Source: Reclinomonas americana ATCC 50394 (lineage: Eukaryota > Jakobida > Jakobea > Jakobida). From it: DNA of 64,000 nucleotides. The notes under the pieces are model-generated. The model did no database searches, was not told the origin of the DNA, and worked only from the letters and a program-made list of their open reading frames with translations. Both the position numbers and the translations under genes were made by a program. The stretch spans positions 1,736,001 through 1,800,000 of the forward strand of contig PS015010.1 of assembly GCA_048213135.1 (NCBI GenBank), given 5' to 3'. Positions 57,134 through 64,000 of the stretch are shown here, piece by piece. Position 1 is the stretch's first letter; every line of letters starts with the position of its first letter.

Positions 57134-57676
57134 TCAGGGCGTACTCATTTTCGCGGAAGCTCCGGATGGCTTTCCGTATTTGGAGGCTTTTACACGGGCC
57201 TTACCTTTTTTATACGTAACCAAAAAGAGGTTGTCGAACTCCGTTTCGGGTAACTCCTTCGGAACAAAATCCTTTACTCCCAGTTTGCGTACAAGCGCCG
57301 GTACGGTATTGCTGTGCCCGATCACCAGTATGGTTTTCCCTTCGTCTCCATGAGCGATGATCTCCTTAATAAGACTTTCACTGAGGGTATCGGCAGCATA
57401 CTGGGCCGTATCTATACCCAATTGTATACGCAGGCTGTCGCCCGTCATGATGGTGCGGCGGTAAGGGGTGGTATAAATGCGGTGGATCTTTTTATCCCGG
57501 AGTTCTTTCAGCAGGTCGCCCGCCCTTTGCCTGCCTGCCAGCGTAAGTACCGGGTTTTTACCGGTATCCTTCTCCGCATGCCGTACCAGGTAGATGCGGG
57601 TGCCTTTTGCAAGTTGAGCCTGGGTTTTGCCCGCCATCATACAGAACAGGCAGGCCATCAATAATCCGTATTTCAT
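57134..57676 (-). CDS. Exported histidine-phosphatase-family protein
   Basis: 180 residues with a signal peptide (MKYGLLMACLFCMMAGKTQA). The histidine phosphatase fold has RIYLVRHAEKDTGKN (catalytic His in RHAE), LKELRDKKIHRIYTTPYRRT near 75 and VIGHSNTVPALVRKLG (second His) near 118. A basic C-terminal tail follows (YKKGKARVKASKYGKP). It should dephosphorylate a small substrate outside the cytoplasm; the substrate is unknown. It ends exactly where the peptidase gene on the other strand ends, with no terminator between them. Confidence 0.9.
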   Translation of the reverse strand: MKYGLLMACLFCMMAGKTQAQLAKGTRIYLVRHAEKDTGKNPVLTLAGRQRAGDLLKELRDKKIHRIYTTPYRRTIMTGDSLRIQLGIDTAQYAADTLSESLIKEIIAHGDEGKTILVIGHSNTVPALVRKLGVKDFVPKELPETEFDNLFLVTYKKGKARVKASKYGKPSGASAKMSTP

Positions 57677-57953
57677 AACCGCTATTTATTCCCGAATATA
57701 AACAAGTCCGGTCAATATGACGAGGCCCGCCCTTATAACGTCTTTTCGGTATTATACTGCCTTTTTACACCGGGATGTTCAGGTACCTGTTAATAACTTG
57801 CAAAACAGCCTCCCAAAGCCCAACAAACATTTTACAGGGCTGCATTTTTTACCTATTTTGCGTCATTCTGCCGGGTGGCAGACGCTGACTGCAATATAGT
57901 TCAGTTCCAGCCGTTTATACTTCCCGGCTAAACCAATTAAAGCAACAACATTT

Positions 57954-59789
57954 ATGTGTGGAATTGTAGGATATACAGGCCCGAGGGAAGCCTATCCCAT
58001 TGTGATCACCGGGCTGAAAAGACTGGAGTACAGGGGTTATGACAGTACAGGTGTGGCACTCCTTAACGACGGGTTGAAAGTTTATAAAAAGAAAGGCCGT
58101 GTAGCGGAACTGGAAAATGCCATCATTGGCAAAGACCTGCATGCCAATACCGGCATTGGTCATACCCGCTGGGCCACCCACGGCGAACCCAGCGACCGTA
58201 ATGCCCACCCGCACAGCAGCGCCAGTGGCAAACTGGCCATGATCCATAACGGCATTATCGAGAACTATGCCCAGATCAAAAAAGAGCTGCTGAACAAGGG
58301 ATATGAATTTGTAAGTGATACCGACAGCGAAGTATTGCTCAACTTCATCGAAGACATCAAAACCAACAACGAATGCGATCTGGAAGAAGCCGTTCGCATC
58401 GCATTGAAACGTATTACCGGTGCTTATTGCATCCTGCTCATCGACGCTGATGATCCTGGTACCATTATCGCCGCACGCAAAGGAAGTCCGCTGGTGATCG
58501 GCGTAGGTAAAGGAGAACACTTTCTCGGTTCCGACGCTTCGCCCATGCTCGAATACACCAAGGAGGTAGTATACGTAAATGATTACGAGCTCGCCATTGT
58601 GAAACCCGATGAACTCATCCTGAAGAACCTGGGTAATGAGAAGATCACTCCATTCGTGACCAAACTCGATATGGAACTGGCGGCAATAGAAAAGGGCGGC
58701 TTTGATCATTTCATGATCAAGGAAATATTTGAACAGCCCAGCACCATTCATGACTGTCTCCGCGGACGCCTCAACGCCGCTGCGGGCACTATTACCATGA
58801 AAGGTGTGGAAGATAATATTGAACAGCTTAAGCATGCACCCCGCATCATCATCGTGGCCTGCGGCACCAGCTGGCATGCCGGGTTGGTGGCGGAATACGT
58901 AATAGAGGAACTCTGCCGCATACCGGTGGAAGTGGAATACGCGTCTGAATTCAGGTACCGCAACCCCATCGTGAACCCCGGTGATGTGATCATCGCCATA
59001 TCGCAAAGCGGTGAAACAGCGGATACACTTGTCGCCATCGAAAGGGCCAAACAAAACGGCGCCATCATTTTTGGGATCGTTAACGTAGTAGGTTCGTCTA
59101 TCGCCCGACTCAGTAACGGCGGCGCCTATACGCATGCTGGGCCTGAGATTGGTGTAGCATCTACAAAAGCATTTACCGGTCAGCTGGCCGTACTGATGAT
59201 GATGGCCCTCAAGATCGGGAAAGCCAAAGGCACCATCCCCGATGACCGCTATGCCCGCCTGCTGGTGGAACTGGAAGAGGTTCCGGAAAAAGTGGAAGCC
59301 CTGCTCAAAAGCGCCGACAACATCAAAGCGATTGCTCATAAATACAAGGACGCCCCCAACGCCCTGTTCCTGGGCCGGGGTTATAACTTCCCTATCGCGC
59401 TGGAAGGCGCCCTTAAACTGAAAGAGATTTCTTATATCCATGCCGAAGGTTATCCCGCGGCAGAAATGAAACACGGCCCGATAGCCCTGGTAGATGAAAA
59501 CCTGCCGGTCATCTTCGTAGCCACCAAAGACTCTTACCACGAAAAGATCGTCAGCAATATACAGGAGATCAAGGCCCGTAAAGGCAAAGTGATCGCCATT
59601 GTTACCGAAGGAGATGAAGTGATACCCGGACTGGCCGATGATGTATATTATGTTCCACCTGCCGACGAACTCGTTGCTCCCCTGCTGAGCTGCATTCCGC
59701 TGCAACTGCTCTCCTATTATGTGGGCATTGCCAAAGGTGTGGATGTGGACAAGCCGAGGAATCTCGCGAAAAGTGTTACCGTTGAATAG
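57954..59789 (+). CDS. glmS: Glutamine-fructose-6-phosphate aminotransferase (isomerizing)
   Basis: Makes glucosamine-6-phosphate from fructose-6-phosphate and glutamine, the entry to peptidoglycan and lipopolysaccharide amino sugars. 611 residues. Glutaminase domain about 1-220 with catalytic Cys2 after Met removal (MCGIVGYTGPREAYPIVITG), then GHTRWATHGEPSDRNAHPH. Two SIS isomerase domains are at about 290-420 (ACGTSWHAGL, then AISQSGETADTL) and about 460-590 (EGALKLKEISYIHAEGYPAA), ending NLAKSVTVE. No glmS ribozyme is seen upstream. The DUF4954 gene starts 8 bases after its stop, so the two are an operon. Confidence 0.97.
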   Translation: MCGIVGYTGPREAYPIVITGLKRLEYRGYDSTGVALLNDGLKVYKKKGRVAELENAIIGKDLHANTGIGHTRWATHGEPSDRNAHPHSSASGKLAMIHNGIIENYAQIKKELLNKGYEFVSDTDSEVLLNFIEDIKTNNECDLEEAVRIALKRITGAYCILLIDADDPGTIIAARKGSPLVIGVGKGEHFLGSDASPMLEYTKEVVYVNDYELAIVKPDELILKNLGNEKITPFVTKLDMELAAIEKGGFDHFMIKEIFEQPSTIHDCLRGRLNAAAGTITMKGVEDNIEQLKHAPRIIIVACGTSWHAGLVAEYVIEELCRIPVEVEYASEFRYRNPIVNPGDVIIAISQSGETADTLVAIERAKQNGAIIFGIVNVVGSSIARLSNGGAYTHAGPEIGVASTKAFTGQLAVLMMMALKIGKAKGTIPDDRYARLLVELEEVPEKVEALLKSADNIKAIAHKYKDAPNALFLGRGYNFPIALEGALKLKEISYIHAEGYPAAEMKHGPIALVDENLPVIFVATKDSYHEKIVSNIQEIKARKGKVIAIVTEGDEVIPGLADDVYYVPPADELVAPLLSCIPLQLLSYYVGIAKGVDVDKPRNLAKSVTVE

Positions 59790-59797
59790 CAAGCTGC

Positions 59798-61915
59798 ATG
59801 AATATCATCAATAAATATCCCGTTGACGACCTGGGTTATAACTTCATCGCCCAGGAATACCTTCCCGCAGGAAAAGATGAATACCATCTTCGCAACGAAC
59901 AGGCGCCAAAAGGGATCAGCTACCGCAAATTGACGGCCAACGAAATTGCCGTGATGGTGCGCAACCGCAATACATCCGACGACTGGAATAAAATACTCGT
60001 AGCCCGCTCATTCAATCCCGAGCTGGTGAAGAACTGTACTTTTTACGGTCTCATCCGCATCGGTAACCTGGAACCCCTGTTCCTGGAGTTCCATGATTTT
60101 AAAATGCCAGTTGGCTTGTACAACAGCACCATCATCAGTTGCGATTTTGGCAACAATGTGTGTATCGACAATGTAAATTACCTTAGTCATTATATCATCG
60201 GCAATGAAGTGATGATCGCCAATGTGAATGAACTGGCTACTACCAACAATGCCCGTTTCGGCAATGGCATCATCAAAGACGGAGAAAAGGAAAACATCCG
60301 CACCTGGCTGGAGTTGTGTAATGAAAACGGCGGCCGCAGCGTACTTCCTTTCAATGGTATGCTGCCCGGCGATGCCTGGTTGTGGAGTAAATACCGTGAT
60401 GATGAAGCTTTGCTGGAGAAGTTCAGGGAAATGACCGATAAACGTTTCAGCAAACTGAGGGGTTTTTACGGACAGGTAGGCGATCGTACGGTAATAAAGA
60501 ACTGCCACATCATTAAGGATGTATACGTGGGTTCGGATGCCTATTTCAAAGGCGCCAATAAACTCAAGAACCTGACCATTAACAGTGATGAAAAAAGAAG
60601 ATCGCAGATCGGTGAAGGATGTGAACTGGTGAATGGCATTGTGGGATTCGGATGCCGTATCTTTTACGGTGTAAAAGCCGTTCGTTTTGTGATGGCCTCC
60701 CACTCACAGCTGAAGTATGGCGCCCGCCTCATCAACTCTTACCTGGGTAATAATTCTACCATTTCCTGCTGCGAAGTATTGAACTCGCTCATCTTCCCGG
60801 CACATGAACAGCATCACAACAACTCCTTTCTCTGCGCATCGGTAGTGATGGGACAAAGCAATATGGCCGCGGGTGCTACCATTGGCAGCAACCACAACAG
60901 CCGCAGCCCGGATGGCGAACTGATTGCCGGCCGGGGATTCTGGCCCGGCTTATGTGTAAGTCTCAAACACAATTCCCGCTTTGCTTCCTTCAGCATTATT
61001 GCCAAAGGCGATTTTCCGGCGGAACTGGATATTCCCGTTCCTTTCAGTCTTATCAGCAATGATGTGACCAACGACAGGCTGGTGGTGATGCCTGCTTACT
61101 GGTTCCAGTACAATATGTACGCACTGGCACGCAACGCCTGGAAATATGTTGACCGCGACCGCCGCACAGAAAAGATACAGCATATAGAATACGATTACCT
61201 GGCGCCGGACACCATCAATGAAATTTTTAAAGGTATTGATATATTGCGCCAGTTACAGCCTGATGAAAATGGCACCGCTATTATTAAAGGATGGGAAAAT
61301 ACCGATCGCGATACCGCCATCATTAAAGTACCACAGGCAATGGCACTTTACCGCGAACTCATACAGTATTATGGTACCACGCAGCTTTTCCTCCATTTCC
61401 GCGACAATAAAATGAGCAGTTTTGATGAGTTGAAAAAAAGCCTCTCCGCCAAAGTGCAGCGCAGTGAATGGCTCAATGTAGGCGGACAACTCATTCAGAA
61501 AACAGAACTGGAAAAAGGGAAACGCAATATTAAATCCGGCAAAATCAAAAGCTGGGACGAACTTCACCAGTTTTATAAACAACAGGGCCAGGCTTATGCA
61601 GGCGACAAACTGAATCACGCTTATACCTCCCTGCTGGAAGTGCTGCACATTACTCCCAAACAATTCACCGCCGAAGTATTCAGCAATCTGCTGCAGAAAA
61701 TTATTGTTACCAGGGAGTGGATGGCCAAAGGCATACTGGATTCCAGGTCGAAGGATTATAAAAATCCATTCCGTAAAATGGTATACGACAATATGGATGA
61801 AATGAATAAAGTAGTAGGCCGGCTTGAGGACAACAGTTTCATACAACAACAGGTTAAAGAACTGGATGAGTTGAAAAAGCAGGTAAAAGCCGTTACCAGG
61901 AAAATAAAGGCCTGA
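59798..61915 (+). CDS. DUF4954-family protein (left-handed beta-helix)
   Basis: 705 residues, matching the large DUF4954 proteins confined mostly to Bacteroidota and relatives. The N-terminus is YRKLTANEIAVMVRNRNTSD. A long series of hexapeptide-like turns covers about 80-390 (FYGLIRIGNLEPLFLEFHDF, then GNNVCIDNVNYLSHYIIGNE, VIKNCHIIKDVYVGSDAYFK, ATIGSNHNSRSPDGELIAGR), suggesting a nucleotidyl- or acyltransferase-like beta-helix. A helical C-terminal half follows, ending KAVTRKIKA. Linked to glmS, so a role in amino-sugar use is a reasonable inference. No reaction is established. Confidence 0.9.
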   Translation: MNIINKYPVDDLGYNFIAQEYLPAGKDEYHLRNEQAPKGISYRKLTANEIAVMVRNRNTSDDWNKILVARSFNPELVKNCTFYGLIRIGNLEPLFLEFHDFKMPVGLYNSTIISCDFGNNVCIDNVNYLSHYIIGNEVMIANVNELATTNNARFGNGIIKDGEKENIRTWLELCNENGGRSVLPFNGMLPGDAWLWSKYRDDEALLEKFREMTDKRFSKLRGFYGQVGDRTVIKNCHIIKDVYVGSDAYFKGANKLKNLTINSDEKRRSQIGEGCELVNGIVGFGCRIFYGVKAVRFVMASHSQLKYGARLINSYLGNNSTISCCEVLNSLIFPAHEQHHNNSFLCASVVMGQSNMAAGATIGSNHNSRSPDGELIAGRGFWPGLCVSLKHNSRFASFSIIAKGDFPAELDIPVPFSLISNDVTNDRLVVMPAYWFQYNMYALARNAWKYVDRDRRTEKIQHIEYDYLAPDTINEIFKGIDILRQLQPDENGTAIIKGWENTDRDTAIIKVPQAMALYRELIQYYGTTQLFLHFRDNKMSSFDELKKSLSAKVQRSEWLNVGGQLIQKTELEKGKRNIKSGKIKSWDELHQFYKQQGQAYAGDKLNHAYTSLLEVLHITPKQFTAEVFSNLLQKIIVTREWMAKGILDSRSKDYKNPFRKMVYDNMDEMNKVVGRLEDNSFIQQQVKELDELKKQVKAVTRKIKA

Positions 61916-61944
61916 TCCCCATCGTCACTTCAAAATTTCCGCAT

Positions 61945-62691
61945 ATGAAAAAAATATCCCTCCTGTTGCTGGGCATCATGCTGGCAGCAACCAGCTATGC
62001 ACAGGGTACCCAACCGGGTTGTTATCCTTATCCCCGCACGATTTCAGTGACGGGCAGCGCTGAGATGAATGTCATTCCCGATGAGATCTATGTACAGGTC
62101 ATTTTAAGGGAATACAAAAAGAAAGGCGAAAAAGTGGAGCTGGATAAGATCAAGACAGACTTCCTCAACAATTGCAAAACAGCAGGCATACCCGACAGCG
62201 CCATCTCAGTTGCTTCGTATGAAGGTTATGATATGTCGTATGTGGCCAGGCGTAGAAAGAAAGACCCTGAATTGTTTGCCTCCATTATTTACCAGCTCAA
62301 ATTCAATAATACCAAAAAGATCGACGAACTGGTTGACCGCCTCAATGATGATGCCACCAGCAATTTCTATATCGTACGCACTACACACAGTAAAATGGTG
62401 GAATACCGGAAACAATTAAAAATTATGGCCGTGAAAGCCGCCAGGGATAAAGCCGCTTATCTTTCCGAATCGGTTAACGAACAACTGGGCCAGGCCATTA
62501 CCATCACTGAACCAGAAGAATACGCCGGTTCCGATATTATGCAGGAGCGGTCAAAATATGGTTCCAATGTATATTCGAACGCGGTCAATATGAAAGAAAT
62601 GAAAAGCGGCATGGGAGATTTCAGCAATGGCGTTGATTACCGCAGGATAACAGTCCGTTACGAAGTAAAAGTATTGTACGCGTTAAAATAA
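61945..62691 (+). CDS. SIMPL-domain (DUF541) protein, exported
   Basis: 248 residues with a signal peptide (MKKISLLLLGIMLAATSYA). The SIMPL domain opens TISVTGSAEMNVIPDEIYVQ near 31. It continues with the helix and strand pattern FLNNCKTAGIPDSAISVASY, the helix VKAARDKAAYLSESVNEQLG near 157, and a closing RRITVRYEVKVLYALK strand. Function in the family is unknown (oxidative-stress and kinase-related roles have been proposed). The PPIase gene starts 9 bases after its stop. Confidence 0.92.
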   Translation: MKKISLLLLGIMLAATSYAQGTQPGCYPYPRTISVTGSAEMNVIPDEIYVQVILREYKKKGEKVELDKIKTDFLNNCKTAGIPDSAISVASYEGYDMSYVARRRKKDPELFASIIYQLKFNNTKKIDELVDRLNDDATSNFYIVRTTHSKMVEYRKQLKIMAVKAARDKAAYLSESVNEQLGQAITITEPEEYAGSDIMQERSKYGSNVYSNAVNMKEMKSGMGDFSNGVDYRRITVRYEVKVLYALK

Positions 62692-62700
62692 ACCTACTTA

Positions 62701-63336
62701 GTGAAGCAGATCATTATACTATTCTTATTGGCCGGGTTTTGCACAGCCAGCTACAGCCAGAAGCAGTCCCTGGCTGAGATCAAAAAGGAACTGGAAACCA
62801 CGCCTAATCCTATTGGTTATGTAAAATTCAAACTGAAAAAAAAATACTTTATCGACTCCGTAAGCGTGGTAAGTACCATGAGCTTTATGGGCAAGGCCGA
62901 CAGCCTGGCCTATAAGGGAAAAGTGGGAAAAGTATACGGTCCTTTTAAACAGGAAAACATCCTGGTGAAGATACTCGCCAAAGCACCCAATACTTTTTAC
63001 CATGTAAAGCACATCCTGCTTGATACAACTGTTTACCGTCATGCATTTGCTGAAACCCTTGCCGACAGCATCATACAGCGTGTCAAAAACGGGACGTCTA
63101 CTTTCGCGGCACAGGCAAGTATCTACAGCGGCGATTTTATTTCCTCCCGGCTGGGCGGTGACCTGGGCTGGTTTGTAAGGGGCGTCATGCTGCCGCAGAT
63201 GGACCGGGAGTTACCCCGCAGAAAAAAAGGCGACATCTTCAAAGTATGGACAGCCGCGGGCTTGCATGTGATCCTTATCGCCGATAACCCGAAAGAGGAT
63301 ACGGGATATGCATTACTGCTGCGGGTTATCCTGTAA
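62701..63336 (+). CDS. Parvulin-type peptidylprolyl isomerase, exported
   Basis: 211 residues from GTG 62701, which gives a signal peptide (MKQIIILFLLAGFCTASYS); no ATG is available in the right place. PpiC-type rotamase domain about 95-200: FYHVKHILLDT, ADSIIQRVKNGTSTFAAQAS, RLGGDLGWFVRGVMLPQMDR, and KGDIFKVWTAAGLHVILIAD. It should catalyse cis-trans isomerisation of Xaa-Pro bonds in exported proteins. No N-terminal chaperone domain of the SurA type is visible, so it is a minimal version. Co-transcribed with the SIMPL gene, ending in a bidirectional terminator. Confidence 0.93.
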   Translation: MKQIIILFLLAGFCTASYSQKQSLAEIKKELETTPNPIGYVKFKLKKKYFIDSVSVVSTMSFMGKADSLAYKGKVGKVYGPFKQENILVKILAKAPNTFYHVKHILLDTTVYRHAFAETLADSIIQRVKNGTSTFAAQASIYSGDFISSRLGGDLGWFVRGVMLPQMDRELPRRKKGDIFKVWTAAGLHVILIADNPKEDTGYALLLRVIL

Positions 63337-63353
63337 TATCATAAAAGAAAATG

Positions 63354-63391
63354 AAATAAAGTGCAGGTTGAAAGGCCTGCACTTTATTTTT
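63354..63391. terminator. Bidirectional terminator between the PPIase and RND genes
   Basis: AAATAAAGTGCAGG/CCTGCACTTTATTT, a perfect 14-bp stem around an 8-base loop, with A and T tracts on both sides. It serves the two convergent genes. Confidence 0.93.
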
Positions 63392-63395
63392 AAGA

Positions 63396-64000
63396 TCAGG
63401 TAAGTGATACCCGTTTGCCTGATTTTCCTTTATGCGACCTGCGGTAAAAAAGTTCCACGATAAGCGGAAATACCAGCAGGGTGAGAATGGTGGAGCTGAT
63501 GAGCCCTCCTATCACAACAATCGCCAGCGGCTTCTGTGTCTCACTGCCAATACCTTTTGAAAGCGCCGCGGGCAGCAAACCTATGGCTGCCATCAGGGCC
63601 GTCATCACCACCGGTCTTATCCTCGACTGCACACCTTTCATCACCGCCGGTGCCAGCGGTATTTTCTGGTGGAGATTTTGTTTAAACTCCGAAACCAGTA
63701 TCACTCCGTTCTGGATACAGATACCGAACAAGGCAATAAAACCGATACCCGCCGAAATGCTGAATACCGTACCGGTAACGTGCAACGCCAGTATACCTCC
63801 CATGATCGCGAAAGGCACATTCAGCAACACCAGCCCTGCATCCACTGCGTTACCAAAACTGATGAACAGCAGGATGAAGATCATGACCAGTACTACCGGT
63901 ACCACCTGCGACAGTTTTTGCTGCGCCCTTACCTGGTTCTCAAATTCACCCGCCCATTCAATGCTCGACCCTTTACCCAGTTTAATCTGCTGGTTCACTT
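63396..64000 (-). CDS. RND-family efflux permease (CusA/CzcA-like), C-terminus only
   Basis: The frame is open to the window edge, so this is the last about 200 residues of a protein of normally about 1,030. The visible part holds the final five membrane helices: QVVPVVLVMIFILLFISFG, LVLLNVPFAIMGGILALHVT, FSISAGIGFIALFGICIQNG (the heavy-metal-efflux helix 11 motif), VVMTALMAAIGLLPAALSKG with ETQKPLAIVVIGGLISS, and ILTLLVFPLIVELFY. The R-P-V-V-M-T-A segment and IGSETQKPLAIVV are characteristic of the CzcA/CusA subgroup. Substrate metal or drug not determinable here. Confidence 0.93.
   Translation of the reverse strand, partial: VNQQIKLGKGSSIEWAGEFENQVRAQQKLSQVVPVVLVMIFILLFISFGNAVDAGLVLLNVPFAIMGGILALHVTGTVFSISAGIGFIALFGICIQNGVILVSEFKQNLHQKIPLAPAVMKGVQSRIRPVVMTALMAAIGLLPAALSKGIGSETQKPLAIVVIGGLISSTILTLLVFPLIVELFYRRSHKGKSGKRVSLT

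Noticed and set aside
57850-57953. glmS ribozyme
   Set aside because: The about 100 bases before glmS lack the conserved ribozyme core and pseudoknot pattern; the element is typical of Firmicutes.

Overview
The window reads as a chromosomal segment of a Bacteroidota bacterium, most likely Chitinophagaceae. Four things point there. Two proteins carry type IX secretion (T9SS) C-terminal tails. The parA-parB-DUF5683-dapB order and a DUF4954 protein are present. Several promoters have the Bacteroidota -33 TTG / -7 TAnnTTTG pattern. Histidine kinases carry periplasmic TPR sensors. No plasmid, prophage, IS element or CRISPR array was seen, and the only RNA gene I can call outright is one tRNA-Leu(CAG).

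Layout. 1-4.0 kb: the start of a large outer-membrane porin behind purine-nucleoside phosphorylase, then sucC and an archaemetzincin lipoprotein. 4.4-8.6 kb: two secreted surface proteins, one with SdrD-like repeats and one with a T9SS tail. 8.7-10 kb: an ArsR regulator, SRPBCC and VOC operon with a visible double operator. 10-13.3 kb: ABC exporter, DUF4259, and an XRE/DUF2975 pair. 13.5-15.8 kb: an unrecognised 763-residue protein of cysteine-bracketed repeats. 16-18.7 kb: tRNA-Leu, dapD, a GT9 glycosyltransferase and tsaC. 18.8-20.5 kb: two barrel proteins. 20.6-22.6 kb: a DEAD-box helicase behind a long, foldable leader. 23-25.9 kb: a secreted metalloprotease. 26-27.8 kb: metallophosphoesterase and flavin reductase. 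28-31.2 kb: parA, parB, DUF5683, dapB. 31.2-35.8 kb: two tandem paralogous TPR histidine kinases and one NarL-type regulator. 36-40.8 kb: a threonine dehydrogenase-like SDR, three small proteins and a prolyl oligopeptidase. 40.9-44.4 kb: a LytS/LytTR pair and kdsA. 44.4-44.9 kb: a tandem repeat array. 45-48 kb: pspC, aconitase, DoxX. 48.1-48.4 kb: two different intergenic repeat elements. 48.7-51.4 kb: LytTR regulator and TPR-HisKA kinase. 51.5-54.7 kb: YceI, a Cys-rich lipoprotein, a SET protein and mgtE. 54.7-57.7 kb: a DPP-IV-like peptidase and an exported histidine phosphatase. 58-63.3 kb: glmS, DUF4954, SIMPL, a parvulin-type PPIase. 63.4-64 kb: the C-terminus of an RND exporter.

Most genes are housekeeping: TCA cycle (sucC, aconitase), lysine/cell wall (dapB, dapD, glmS), LPS (kdsA, GT9), chromosome partition and envelope signalling. 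The least explained items are the 763-residue repeat protein, the nested-helix leader of the helicase gene, the ArsR double operator, and at least four separate families of intergenic repeats. I ran no searches. Family names come from motif recognition, and the coordinates were read directly from the sequence.
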